A stretch of 16,451 nucleotides of DNA, from the NCBI RefSeq assembly GCF_000499385.1, contig NW_013651716.1, forward strand, positions 5,866 through 22,316, written 5' to 3'. Every line of letters starts with the position of its first letter. Positions within the stretch are counted from its first letter, which is position 1. The notes below the pieces were generated by a model. The model was given only the letters and a program-made list of their open reading frames with translations, had not been told where the DNA came from and made no database searches. Both the position numbers and the translations under genes were made by a program. Below are positions 8,400 through 15,497 of this stretch, one piece after another. This DNA comes from Eimeria necatrix (taxonomy: Eukaryota; Apicomplexa; Conoidasida; Eucoccidiorida; Eimeriidae).

Positions 8400-8836
8400 G
8401 CGTGGGGGAGCACCAAAAGCGTTTATGTATGCAAAAGGTATTTTGGCGTTTTGTGCTTCCTTGACGGTAATTTTGGAGGCGGCATTACTAGTGATGCGCG
8501 GAAAGGTCCTTCTGTCAAGCTTTTGTGGAGTTTCGGCAAAATCGTGACAAACGTATTTTGTACTCCGTTTGTGTAAAGGTTTTGTGTTTCGTTGATGCCG
8601 TTTTATTTGGTACTATCGCGCAAAACAAGCATGCAACCAGCGTACGTGTCATGTACTTCAACGTAGGCAGCACGAAGCGGGAAGCCTTTCGGAGGGGCCA
8701 TGCTGGCTGAAGCCAAACCTTTGAACAACTGGCAGAATGTATTGCGGTGTTTTTGTTTTTGCATTATGTCTTCACCGCAGCTTTAGTCAATTTCGCGTGG
8801 GGAATCCAAGTCTTGTGGTTGCTTTCAAAATAATAA

Positions 8837-9193
8837 ATGCCATTAAAAACGAACTTTCAGGGAGTATGTTCCGTTTGGCGACAGCTGTTTGAGAATTTTT
8901 TGTCTTCTCACTTGCCCCGGGAACATGAGATCAGCTGCTACACTATTTCCGTGGGGACAAACCTAAAAGCAGGGGGGCATTTGTGGCCCTCTCAATGGCT
9001 TTTATCTGAGTTATACGGCGACCGTGTAAAGGCAGAGGCTGCCAGAATGTTTCTTGCTGCAATCCTACGTGTATTCTCCCCGCTTTTGCAAACAAAAGTT
9101 CCAAACGTGTTTCAGTCGTTCTGCTCAGGTTCTGCCAAAGCTTTTGACGGCTTGAGCATCGTCTTCAAGCAAGGAGGTTGGATGTCTTATTGA
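8837..9193 (+). CDS. Open frame or exon candidate, 118 codons, unrecognised
   Basis: An ATG frame of 118 residues ending TGA at 9191-9193. An AG follows TTTC at 8856-8860, inside the motif copy CAG-GGA-GTATGT, so it could instead be an exon starting at 8861 that encodes GVCSVWRQLFENFL and onward. The same phase stays open after the TGA to 9253, where a donor-like GTAAGG begins. The protein has good mixed composition with Trp and Cys, but I recognise no family. Its segment at 9043-9081 is homologous at DNA level to 15402-15444, yet the frame differs between the two, which weakens the coding case. Confidence 0.2.
   Translation: MPLKTNFQGVCSVWRQLFENFLSSHLPREHEISCYTISVGTNLKAGGHLWPSQWLLSELYGDRVKAEAARMFLAAILRVFSPLLQTKVPNVFQSFCSGSAKAFDGLSIVFKQGGWMSY
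9043..9081 (+). repeat. Repeat segment shared with 15402, 6423 and 1623
   Basis: Three blocks in order, CAGAATGTTTC, TGCAAT and TTCTCCCC, are shared with 15402-15444. AAATGTTTCATGC with TTTTCC occurs at 6423-6454. AAAATGTTTCTT with TGCATTT occurs at 1623-1653. Small indels separate the blocks and change the reading frame, as expected for non-coding duplicated DNA. Confidence 0.6.
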
Positions 9194-9539
9194 CTGTCAG
9201 TTGCAAATGAGACATTTTACAGCCTTCATCAGCATCTGCAACCATTTGCTCTGTAAGGAGAAATTAAAAATTGAATACTTTCTTGTTACAGCCCGTAAGT
9301 GTTCAAAATGCTCTGCAAATCAGTACTATTTGGCTGCGAATGGGGGACACAAGACCTTGCAAGAAGCCAAGGCATTCCTGCATCGTGTTTCTTGCGTACT
9401 GCCTAGTACGCATCCATACTGAAACGCTGAATAGGCATATATAAGCCGATCTGAAGGCCCATATGTTGGTCAGGCTCAGCACAATCGTTGTGACTGTAGC
9501 CATGGAAGCCTGTGACTAGGTTTGTGACGTTTTTAACAG

Positions 9540-9667
9540 TGTTGGTGAGTATCAGCCGTCTGCTGGCGCATTCGAATTGCTTGCATTTTTGCCCTACCGA
9601 GGTACATTCAGACGCGTGGTGGCAACCAGTCCAGTACTGGAGAGGCGCTTCGGCATATCTGCAGCCA
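9540..9667 (+). CDS. Exon candidate between strong splice-like signals
   Basis: A T-rich acceptor (TTTTAACAG ending at 9539) is followed by 128 nt with one open phase, then GTATGT at 9668 inside the motif copy CAG-CCA-GTATGT. The phase is 1 in and 0 out. The peptide has mixed composition with Trp, His and Cys (NCLHFCPTE, DAWWQPVQYW) and no motif I recognise. The frame is open more widely, 9512-9778. No partner exon in matching phase was identified nearby, so this is only a candidate. Confidence 0.15.
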
Positions 9668-9965
9668 GTATGTGGACACAAGCACCATCTAATTCTAAAA
9701 TCAAGGTGCGAAGACTCGAGAAGTCTACCCCCAGTTAATAGTCGAGCAAACGCTTTGACCTGCAGAAGAAAGGTGTAGAACGATCAAATACACTGTGCAT
9801 GGGAAAACGATTACCTTTCTGGTATCCTCAGCGTCATCGCGTTCAACCGTGTGTCTTTCACACGTTTGTGGACTCAACCAAGAAGTGCCTGATTATATGC
9901 TTGTTAGCGATTTTAACTGTTGCACTGCGGTCTTCATAGGATTTCTCAATATCGGAAAGCAGGTG

Positions 9966-9986
9966 CTGCAGAAGAGGTTTCTGCAG
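9966..9986. repeat. Perfect 8-bp hairpin, 5-nt loop
   Basis: CTGCAGAA at 9966-9973 pairs with TTCTGCAG at 9979-9986. Each arm contains the CTGCAG palindrome. Function unknown; chance occurrence is possible. Confidence 0.5.
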
Positions 9987-10730
9987 GACACAGCGTATCC
10001 ATGCTCCACCCAGGTGGACGCCTGAGGATAGAGTCCACATCATAATTTTTTTCGGAGCAAGGTGGAGGCGATTGCCCGCTACAAACGTGACCTTGGAGTG
10101 TGCGTTATGCTATTAATCTGGCATGTAACGTAGCACGAAGAATCAGGTCCGTAGCTTAAGAAGCAACAATTTGCTAGGGAGTGAGCGCAACTGAGCGGTC
10201 CCATGAGGACGTGCATTTATTGGCGCCCATAAAACATCCGGAGCTATAAATATTGTCGTGCTTAATTTGTGAGAATTGTGTCCTAGTCTGATTCGTGCCC
10301 TGCACACGGCTTGTTGAGAGTATATTTTTCCTTTTTTGATGCGATTCCTGATTCATTTCATGCTTACGTTACGGCAACTGTTTCACCGAAGCATTATTTG
10401 ATGCCTTTCGAGGCTCTATAGGAATCCCGCGGAGGGATAGTCAGTGGCTGACGTATCGTATTTGCGAATAAATCGTGGATGAGACGTTTTACCGGCTCAG
10501 CAGGAGCAGCTGTGCTTCAATGTTAGCAACGAAGACTGCGATAATTCGAATATGTCTTTTCGCAGGTAGTAGGCGTTTGCAGGGCGCACAACTTCTAGGA
10601 ATGTTTCCGATGGAGACGAAGGAAATACGGATGTACAAGCTGCAGAGTGGTCTTTTTCACTGCATTTTTTCATCGTAACTACTGCGAACATTATTTGCGC
10701 GTTGCCCTTGTTTTTTGTAATGTTGGCAGT

Positions 10731-11038
10731 ATGTTCTTTTCGTTATGGTGAGAAATTATGTTACTTGAACCAATGTTGCGGTGCGCATGACGGTTTTGTT
10801 GTGGTTCCTTTGACTGACGAGGTAGCATAGGTTACTGCTCCTGCTGATTACATGTGTTGCTGACATGCAAGGCGGCAATCATGAGCACCCATGCTCTGGC
10901 GAGAAATGCAGAATTTTCCACCTGGAGTACAGCCAGTACGTAGACTCAGACTTGGCCTCATATACGCGACGTGAGACGAGTTCTAATGTTTTGAATGAAA
11001 AAGAGCCAAAAGAATCTGCGGATGCACAAAAGATCTGA
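10731..11038 (+). CDS. Predicted small secreted protein, two exons, intron within signal peptide
   Basis: Exon 1 is 10731-10747 (ATG plus five codons, MFFSL, and TG of a split Trp). The intron is 10748-10830 (83 nt, GTGAGA ... GCATAG), with CTGAC whose A lies 13 nt before the end. Exon 2 is 10831-11038, ending TGA. Splicing restores phase exactly (TG|G) and yields 74 residues beginning MFFSLWLLLLLITCVA, a textbook signal peptide, followed by a polar, acidic mature part with two Cys near its start. Exon 2 carries a repeat-motif copy at 10930 (CAG-CCA-GTACGT) that could act as a further donor. I do not recognise the protein. The signal peptide appears only after splicing, which favours the model. 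Weak points are the very short first exon and the absence of homologues or transcript data. Confidence 0.32.
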
Positions 11039-11247
11039 CTTTGAAGAAGACAGCATTTTGGCTAGGTTTGCCGCGGTCGCCTGCCAGTGAACGCATGCGG
11101 GGAGTGTGGGAAGAAGCCGAGTTAGTTAGTAGATATTATGGTCGACTAAATGATTGTATTGGTGCCATCCCGATCGATATTGGAGTCCAATGTATGTACA
11201 CATTGAATCAGAAGGCGGAACATAACGATACAATATTTGAGCAATGA
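10999..11247 (+). pseudogene. Frame-shifted open extension of the 10731 gene model
   Basis: An 82-codon frame is open from just after TGA at 10996-10998 to TGA at 11245-11247. It overlaps the end of the 10731-11038 model by 40 nt in another phase. Its composition is protein-like, with acidic and aromatic residues (for example GVWEEAEL and SRYYGRL). A one-base change anywhere in 10999-11038 would join the two frames, so this may be the C-terminal part of the same gene, frameshifted in this copy or by sequencing error. It may instead be a downstream exon or chance. No ATG lies near its start. I recognise no family. Confidence 0.2.
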
Positions 11248-11274
11248 TAAGGAGACTGCTGGCACCGTTCAAAG

Positions 11275-11526
11275 ATGCCTAGCATCTTTTGCAGCCAGAT
11301 GCTACTGAAGCTAGTGTATACAGGGGCAGTTTATATCACACAGTTGCAGATTGCTGCTACGCGTTACACTTACTCTGACTGGAAGCCTCAACAGCGCCCG
11401 ATGCTAAATCTGATATATCATCGCTCACAAGAAAGGGCAGCTTTTGGGAATCACCTGCAGCACTTGCAAGCCATCGCGCTCTTAAGCGCGACTTTCAAAA
11501 TAGCTCTGGTCGCCTTCTTGGTCTGA
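11275..11526 (+). CDS. Open frame, 83 codons, unrecognised
   Basis: An ATG frame of 83 residues starting 28 bp after the previous stop. The N-terminal 25 residues are moderately hydrophobic, interrupted by one Lys and a Cys, not a clean signal peptide. The C-terminus is hydrophobic (ALLSATFKIALVAFLV), which could be a tail anchor. A repeat-motif fragment (CAG-CCA-GATGC) lies at 11292. No family recognised. Confidence 0.13.
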   Translation: MPSIFCSQMLLKLVYTGAVYITQLQIAATRYTYSDWKPQQRPMLNLIYHRSQERAAFGNHLQHLQAIALLSATFKIALVAFLV

Positions 11527-12480
11527 CCACTTTGCACGGGCTCGCTCCAAGAACAGTGAAATCACGGGAAAGTCTTGCAATCTTCGTTTTCGCGCAAACC
11601 ATATCCGCTGTGTATGAATGCTGCGGCGAACGTTGTGTATAGTACGGCAAGCAGTTTTCGGAATCTTTTAGTGGTGTTCGCAGAACGACAACTTGAGCTA
11701 TCATTTTTAAAGCTATGGCATTGTCTGCAAATACAAGAAGTTTATGTGGGTACGTATACGGAAAAGGGCTAGCCAAAGTCAATCTGATGCAATACATCTA
11801 CGGCTGTATATGGCATCTCACGTGGATGCACAGTTGTGCACTGCAACTGTGATGCTCATAGTTCAAAACATGAAGCCCTTTCAGGCAAGCCTGACAACTT
11901 GACGCATCTCGAAACCCGTACAGGGAAAATGCGAATGTGGCCGTTACTTCATAGCGCGCGACACGACAATGTATGGTCGCTACGCACGACATTTTAGACA
12001 CCATGGCTAGGACGCCGCCAACAATTTTGCATGAGATAAAAATGATTGGCAAGGAAAATGCCTACAACCGGAATATGCGTAGAATTGTGCATGTATCATA
12101 TGGCGTACGCTAAGGAATGTTCGCAGAAACTTAGAATGCTGCATTTTTGCCGCATATGGCAGGCACCTTTTTTGAAACCACAATCCACACACTTGGGCAT
12201 GAAGCGAGTCGGACTGTTGTCTTTCACTTGTGTCGATAGTTTGGCCGACATAAAACTTCAGGGAAAATTGCACTGAGCTTAAAGATTCTTGCGTTGTGTG
12301 GTTGAGGTTGAGGTGTCCCGTCCCCCCCCACAAAGTTATTTAGATATATACTGCGACGCGCCATTGGCCGTTTTCCATCCATCTGTCTGAGAATACGAAA
12401 GCTGATATGTGTGTTTGCATCTTCCTCATGCTTTTCGTTTCAGGGAAATGGCACTTGCGCCAACTTCAGCCTGTGCAACA
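11527..12480. other. No credible gene; transition from T/G-rich to A/C-rich + strand
   Basis: Overlapping frames of 65-108 codons on both strands are unconvincing. Three CAG-GGA-A sites occur, at 11920, 12259 and 12443, possible remnants of the repeat motif. A perfect hairpin (CACAGTTG at 11829-11836 with CAACTGTG at 11844-11851) and a run of eight C at 12322-12329 are visible. The base skew of the + strand changes across this stretch. Confidence 0.35.
11829..11851. repeat. Perfect 8-bp hairpin, 7-nt loop
   Basis: CACAGTTG pairs with CAACTGTG around the loop TGCACTG. Function unknown; may be chance. Confidence 0.5.
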
Positions 12481-13139
12481 CTTGATGGATTGACACCTTA
12501 AGTGCCTCCCAAAAATTCTTTCAGCGAGCCAATGCACACACAAAAACACGATTGCTTCTTATTGAATTATAAACATAACAAAATATTAAAGGCGAACAGA
12601 TAAATTCAGTTTACAGCATCTTGTAAGCCCGTACATACTTTAGTAAAGAAAGAGTTGATACCTCTACTCGACTCGTCGAAGCCAACCTCACGATGAACAA
12701 AATAGTAAAGTTCAGTGTATCGCCTTGGAAACACGACAAATCATCGTAAACTAAACTGTCCAAGGAGAGTGGAAGCTAAATCTTCATTGTCTGCTTGCGC
12801 CGGAGGTCTCCACAATAATTCGCAAAGCGACGTGCACGACTGTGGCTACAAATAAAACGTTTACACGCTAACTACTTTTGGCTGGTGGTCAGGCTACATA
12901 ACGTACCGAGCTGGCTTTATTTGTTTACGGTCACATTACCAATAACGATATTTTGAAGAGTCGCACAGCTCGCAAGCATCTCTGCTTCCGCATTCATTCG
13001 GCGTTGGCTTACTGATGAAAATTTGCTGGGGCTTTGTACTGGCGTATAAGAAGCACCCCGTATTTCTGATTATATTTCTCTTTAAAGGAAGATCGTCGGT
13101 GAGGGCGCGGTGAATTCAAGATTGCCATTTTGCTTACAG
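12480..13139. other. A/C-rich, ORF-poor spacer
   Basis: There is almost no open frame of 60 codons here, except the edge of one ending near 13009. The + strand has clearly more A than T and more C than in the preceding 12 kb. Rows at 12541 and 12721 show about twice as many A as T in the second case. No clear copy of the YAG-NNN-GTANG motif was found. It may be a boundary between transcription units or a block of different origin. Confidence 0.4.
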
Positions 13140-13213
13140 TGCCGATATTTGCGCCTGCGTTTCTATCTGTAGCGACAGAAATGCAAAGCACCACAATTGT
13201 TTCCCTGCAGCTT
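13140..13213 (+). CDS. Short exon candidate between acceptor and GTAAGC donor
   Basis: TTGCTTACAG ends at 13139, the following 74 nt are open in one phase, and GTAAGC begins at 13214 within the motif copy CAG-CTT-GTAAGC. The phase is 1 in and 0 out, the same as the candidate at 9540-9667. The peptide is hydrophobic to mixed (PIFAPAFLSVATEM). The frame continues open to 13468, giving 112 codons in all from 13130, so it might instead be an unspliced frame. No partner exon was found. Confidence 0.15.
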
Positions 13214-13468
13214 GTAAGCATTTGTTACGTGCCTAATGCCGGAAATAGATGTGAGGAAAACGAATATGAAAAGCGTACTCGGATTTACTGCTTTTTGCGA
13301 GGTGGTACATTCTTGTCGCGAAACCCAGTTAGTCCGTCAAAAATGAAACGCGCTTTTGGAGCTTTTGGTATCAGCCAGTCTGCCACGCCGTGGCGTGCAA
13401 CGACGGCTAAAATTATGAATTGTTCCGGCGCGGCTTGGAATCTTTCGAGGCCCCTCAAACGACATTAA

Positions 13469-14505
13469 TGACTGTCATGCTGTCATGCGGGGAAAGCGAT
13501 CGAAGAATTTCACAATGATCAAATGCACTTTTTACCTACATTGCGCGTACTACACAGCTATACTGTACAATTGCACAGAAACTACAGATGCGCCGCCGAA
13601 TCAACAAGGATGCTGTCATCCGTTATGCATGTAGAGCTGTAGGGAACTTACGTTCGAGGAATCGTACGTGTTTACGCTCAACAGGGTAGAATATTCGGAC
13701 CTTGGCACAAGGATTTTCGTTTTAAATATCGAACTACGCAATATCGATTCAGATTCTGTTAGATGCAGCGTTTTTTCGGCTTAAGTAATTCTCTCGATAA
13801 GGCATGTGCTGAGACGTGGTAGAAAACACACATGTGCTGGCGAGGCATGCTGATCACGCATGTGTGCAGTGCATGCACTATGTCGACACATTTTTAATCT
13901 AATGTACAAAAGCGTCTAACTGCTTTAGCAAATTGATGTGCTGTATATTTATGTTTGAGCGCCAGCCGTTCATAGAATCACGCAGGTCTGTAGGTTCACG
14001 CCTGACTCATGTACATTCAAATCAACTTATGCGGCATCCTTCGAAGTTTCAAGGGCAAACACGGGCATGCCACATGTATAGCTCCACCAAGTGTGTCTAA
14101 AGGAAGATGGACTTTGGGCATATTGGTGCCTGCGTCGGTGTTTTTTCTGAGACTGTGGATGCGGGTATTTTACATTTTTCGTAGCTGTACCAAATCTGTT
14201 GAAAAGGATAGGAGAGTTAGTAGGTCGGTCCTTTCGTTGCTATGCTTTGTCTGACCGTAAACGCACATGCTGTAGCAGAAAACGTCCATGAACAGTCTCA
14301 CAGTAATAAGAATGAAGTTAAAGGCCGTAATGGATCTCTGGAGCTTATAGCAACAAGCCACTACTCACGCGTAGGGTAGCTTGCTCAGTTCACGTCCGAA
14401 TGTTTTCTGTCTGTGCGATGCACCAGCGATTTCTTTGTTTCAAGCGAAGCCCACGCGCACGGGATATATTGTCAGTATACAGCGCGGCGCTGCGTGTGAG
14501 CAGCG
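13469..14505. other. No credible gene; one inverted repeat
   Basis: Frames are short (an 81-codon + strand frame at 14009 and a 63-codon minus-strand frame at 14170) and unsupported. GCATGC sites are clustered at 13845, 13871 and 14065. The part from 13500 to about 13740 is A/C-rich like the 12.5-13 kb block. Otherwise I see nothing specific. Confidence 0.35.
13827..13866. repeat. 8-bp inverted repeat enclosing GCATGC
   Basis: CACACATG at 13827-13834 and CATGTGTG at 13859-13866 flank a 24-nt loop containing GCATGC at 13845-13850. A direct repeat CATGTGCTG also occurs at 13803 and 13831. GCATGC-type sites are known ApiAP2 targets in apicomplexans, so a regulatory cluster is conceivable but unproven. 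Confidence 0.45.
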
Positions 14506-15050
14506 ATGCCTAACTTTGTGATGAAACTAAACATTTGGCGGGATCCGCTCAGCGTTTGGTGCGATGTCGCAGGAGTGGCATCTGCTGGTTCGCCGGGCGA
14601 TCGATCCTTTAGAGTGTGGGCATTTGGCGGCGTCTCAGAGCTTGCAGATTATGCATTTGCATTTGCTGGTTCGCTGGACGATCCTTTAGAAAGTGAGCAT
14701 TTGGCGGTTTCTCAAAGCCTGCAGATTATGCATGTATTTTTGGATCATGAAGCCTTCCAATCGCTGATGAACGTCTTCGCCGCTGGGTAAGTGTCCTCAA
14801 ATGGACTTAACCGTGATTTTTTTTGTGCCTTGCACAAACGTCTTGCTGTCAAAGCACTCGGACGCTACAGGGCCTTATTTCGTTGATTTTGTTGAGGTGG
14901 TTCACCGGGGCTTGTCAAATTCTTGGTGCTAATGCCATGACTTTAAAAGTGGCTGGGGATTAAACTATTTATCTACGCCTTGTCCTGCTACTCCTAACCT
15001 CTTGTGGCAGCTTGCAAAACGTAAATGAATGCTACCATGGTTTTGTCTAG
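14506..15050 (+). CDS. Predicted two-exon gene, 106 residues, unrecognised
   Basis: Exon 1 is 14506-14786, the intron is 14787-15010 (224 nt), and exon 2 is 15011-15050 ending TAG. The intron has a consensus donor (GG|GTAAGTG), a branch-like CTAAC at 14994-14998 whose A is 13 nt from the end, a pyrimidine-rich tract and CAG. Joining GG|C keeps phase and adds LQNVNECYHGFV. An in-frame TGA lies just upstream at 14497-14499, so 14506 is the likely start; Met6 at 14521 is an alternative. Residues about 26-52 and 53-78 derive from a tandem DNA repeat whose copies are read in different frames after a 4-bp difference. The product is moderately acidic, with no signal peptide or known motif. It is the best-supported intron in the window; the coding status is still tentative. 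Confidence 0.38.
14532..14733 (+). repeat. Short tandem repeat, 81/77-bp period, two copies plus a partial
   Basis: TCTGCTGGTTCGC at 14581 recurs as TTTGCTGGTTCGC at 14662. CATTTGGCGG recurs at 14532, 14621 and 14698, and GCAGATTATGCAT at 14644 and 14721. The spacing is 81 bp at the start of the unit and 77 bp at its end, because copy 1 has GATCGATCC where copy 2 has GATCC. The first CATTTGGCGG, followed by a CGCTCAGCG-like stretch, looks like the end of a third, older copy. Copies 1 and 2 are clearly alike by eye. Confidence 0.85.
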
Positions 15051-15164
15051 TACGTACGTATTGTTAATGTGATTCACAAGAAGTTGTTTTGGTAGCATCT
15101 GTGCATAATGGACTCGTTGCTTGTCGCAATGCACACACTGTCGGATAAGCCCTTATTCATCTAA

Positions 15165-15497
15165 GTGGAACGCACAACCCATTTTCCGCGTGGTGTTTAC
15201 GGATTTTACTACTGGAAAAAGAGCATAGCATACTCGTGCTTTCAGGGTCTCCGAAGTCCTACCTTTACCAGGGTCTTGCTTGCTCGAATGCTTATTTTGC
15301 TCGATATGTCTGCTAGACGACTCCTACTACCTCATGAGATACAGACAGTAAGTGAAAACACCTTTTCGCGATTTACGATACTCAAAAGCATGCGCTGCCT
15401 TCAGAATGTTTCACGAGATGTTGCAATTCACCTTTCTTCTCCCCTACAGTACTTTAATCTGACAGTGGCCCTGCCTCGCGCCTGGCATATCAGTTAA
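15165..15497 (+). CDS. Open frame, 110 codons from a GTG, exon candidate
   Basis: A 110-codon frame without an early ATG, so if coding it is an exon. It contains a GTAAGT donor-like site at 15348 within CAG-ACA-GTAAGT; upstream of it the peptide is basic and aromatic (VYGFYYWKK). Downstream it shares DNA with other parts of the window: 15402-15444 with 9043-9081, and 15472-15490 with 1048-1066 (16 of 19). The shared segments are not consistently in the same frame. I recognise no family. Confidence 0.13.
   Translation: MERTTHFPRGVYGFYYWKKSIAYSCFQGLRSPTFTRVLLARMLILLDMSARRLLLPHEIQTVSENTFSRFTILKSMRCLQNVSRDVAIHLSSPLQYFNLTVALPRAWHIS

Larger units (their letters stand above)
6844..8836. other. Long stretch without a convincing gene; repeat fragments and a hairpin
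   Basis: Only weak frames are present; the longest is described separately at 8013-8399, minus strand. The stretch contains a clear repeat-motif copy at 7091 (CAG-GAA-GTATGC) and decayed ones at 7541, 7996 and 8421. GATAACGTATTTGTG at 7069-7083 matches 5277-5291 at 14 of 15 positions. There is a 9-bp inverted repeat at 7810-7837 and a run of eight G at 7852-7859. GCATGC sites lie at 8179, 8249, 8253 and 8629. The 8179 and 8249/8253 sites form the densest GCATGC cluster in the window. Confidence 0.35.
178..11303 (+). repeat. Degenerate ~0.36-0.46 kb head-to-tail repeat array (proposed)
   Basis: A motif of the form YAG-NNN-GTANG recurs through this region, commonly about 0.36-0.46 kb apart. 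Good copies start at 2520, 2908, 3242, 3797, 4244, 4977, 5382, 5586, 6252, 6669, 7091, 8858, 9289, 9662, 10175, 10563 and 10930. Decayed-looking copies at 178, 861, 1186, 2035, 5818, 7541, 7996, 8421 and 11292 fill many of the gaps. Sequence between copies is also related. TTGCACAA...TGACGAAAT lies about 150 bp after the motif in both the 4977 and 6252 units. AAATGTTTC or GAATGTTTC lies 172-185 bp after it in the 6252 and 8858 units. Reading frames are not conserved between copies, so this looks like non-coding or pseudogenised duplication. Spacing is irregular in places (204, 334 and 555 bp), so unit limits are uncertain. Visible: the motifs and pairwise matches. Inferred: common descent by tandem duplication. 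Confidence 0.5.

Noticed and set aside
9253..9291. A 39-nt intron between GTAAGG and TTGTTACAG.
   Set aside because: It is very short and a multiple of three, so the frame is open with or without splicing. There is no independent support.
9201..9422. Cys-containing frame (KCSKCSANQYY) considered as part of a Cys-rich domain.
   Set aside because: The Cys spacing did not match a family I could name, and an alternative frame over the same bases looks equally good.
11275..11526. Search for reverse transcriptase or transposase motifs in the longer frames.
   Set aside because: No YxDD, DDE spacing or integrase zinc-binding pattern was seen, and there are no long terminal or inverted repeats.
13651..13680. 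GTTCGA-type B-box as a sign of a tRNA gene (also near 5401, 5732 and 5944).
   Set aside because: No T-stem pairing, A-box or acceptor stem could be built around any of them.
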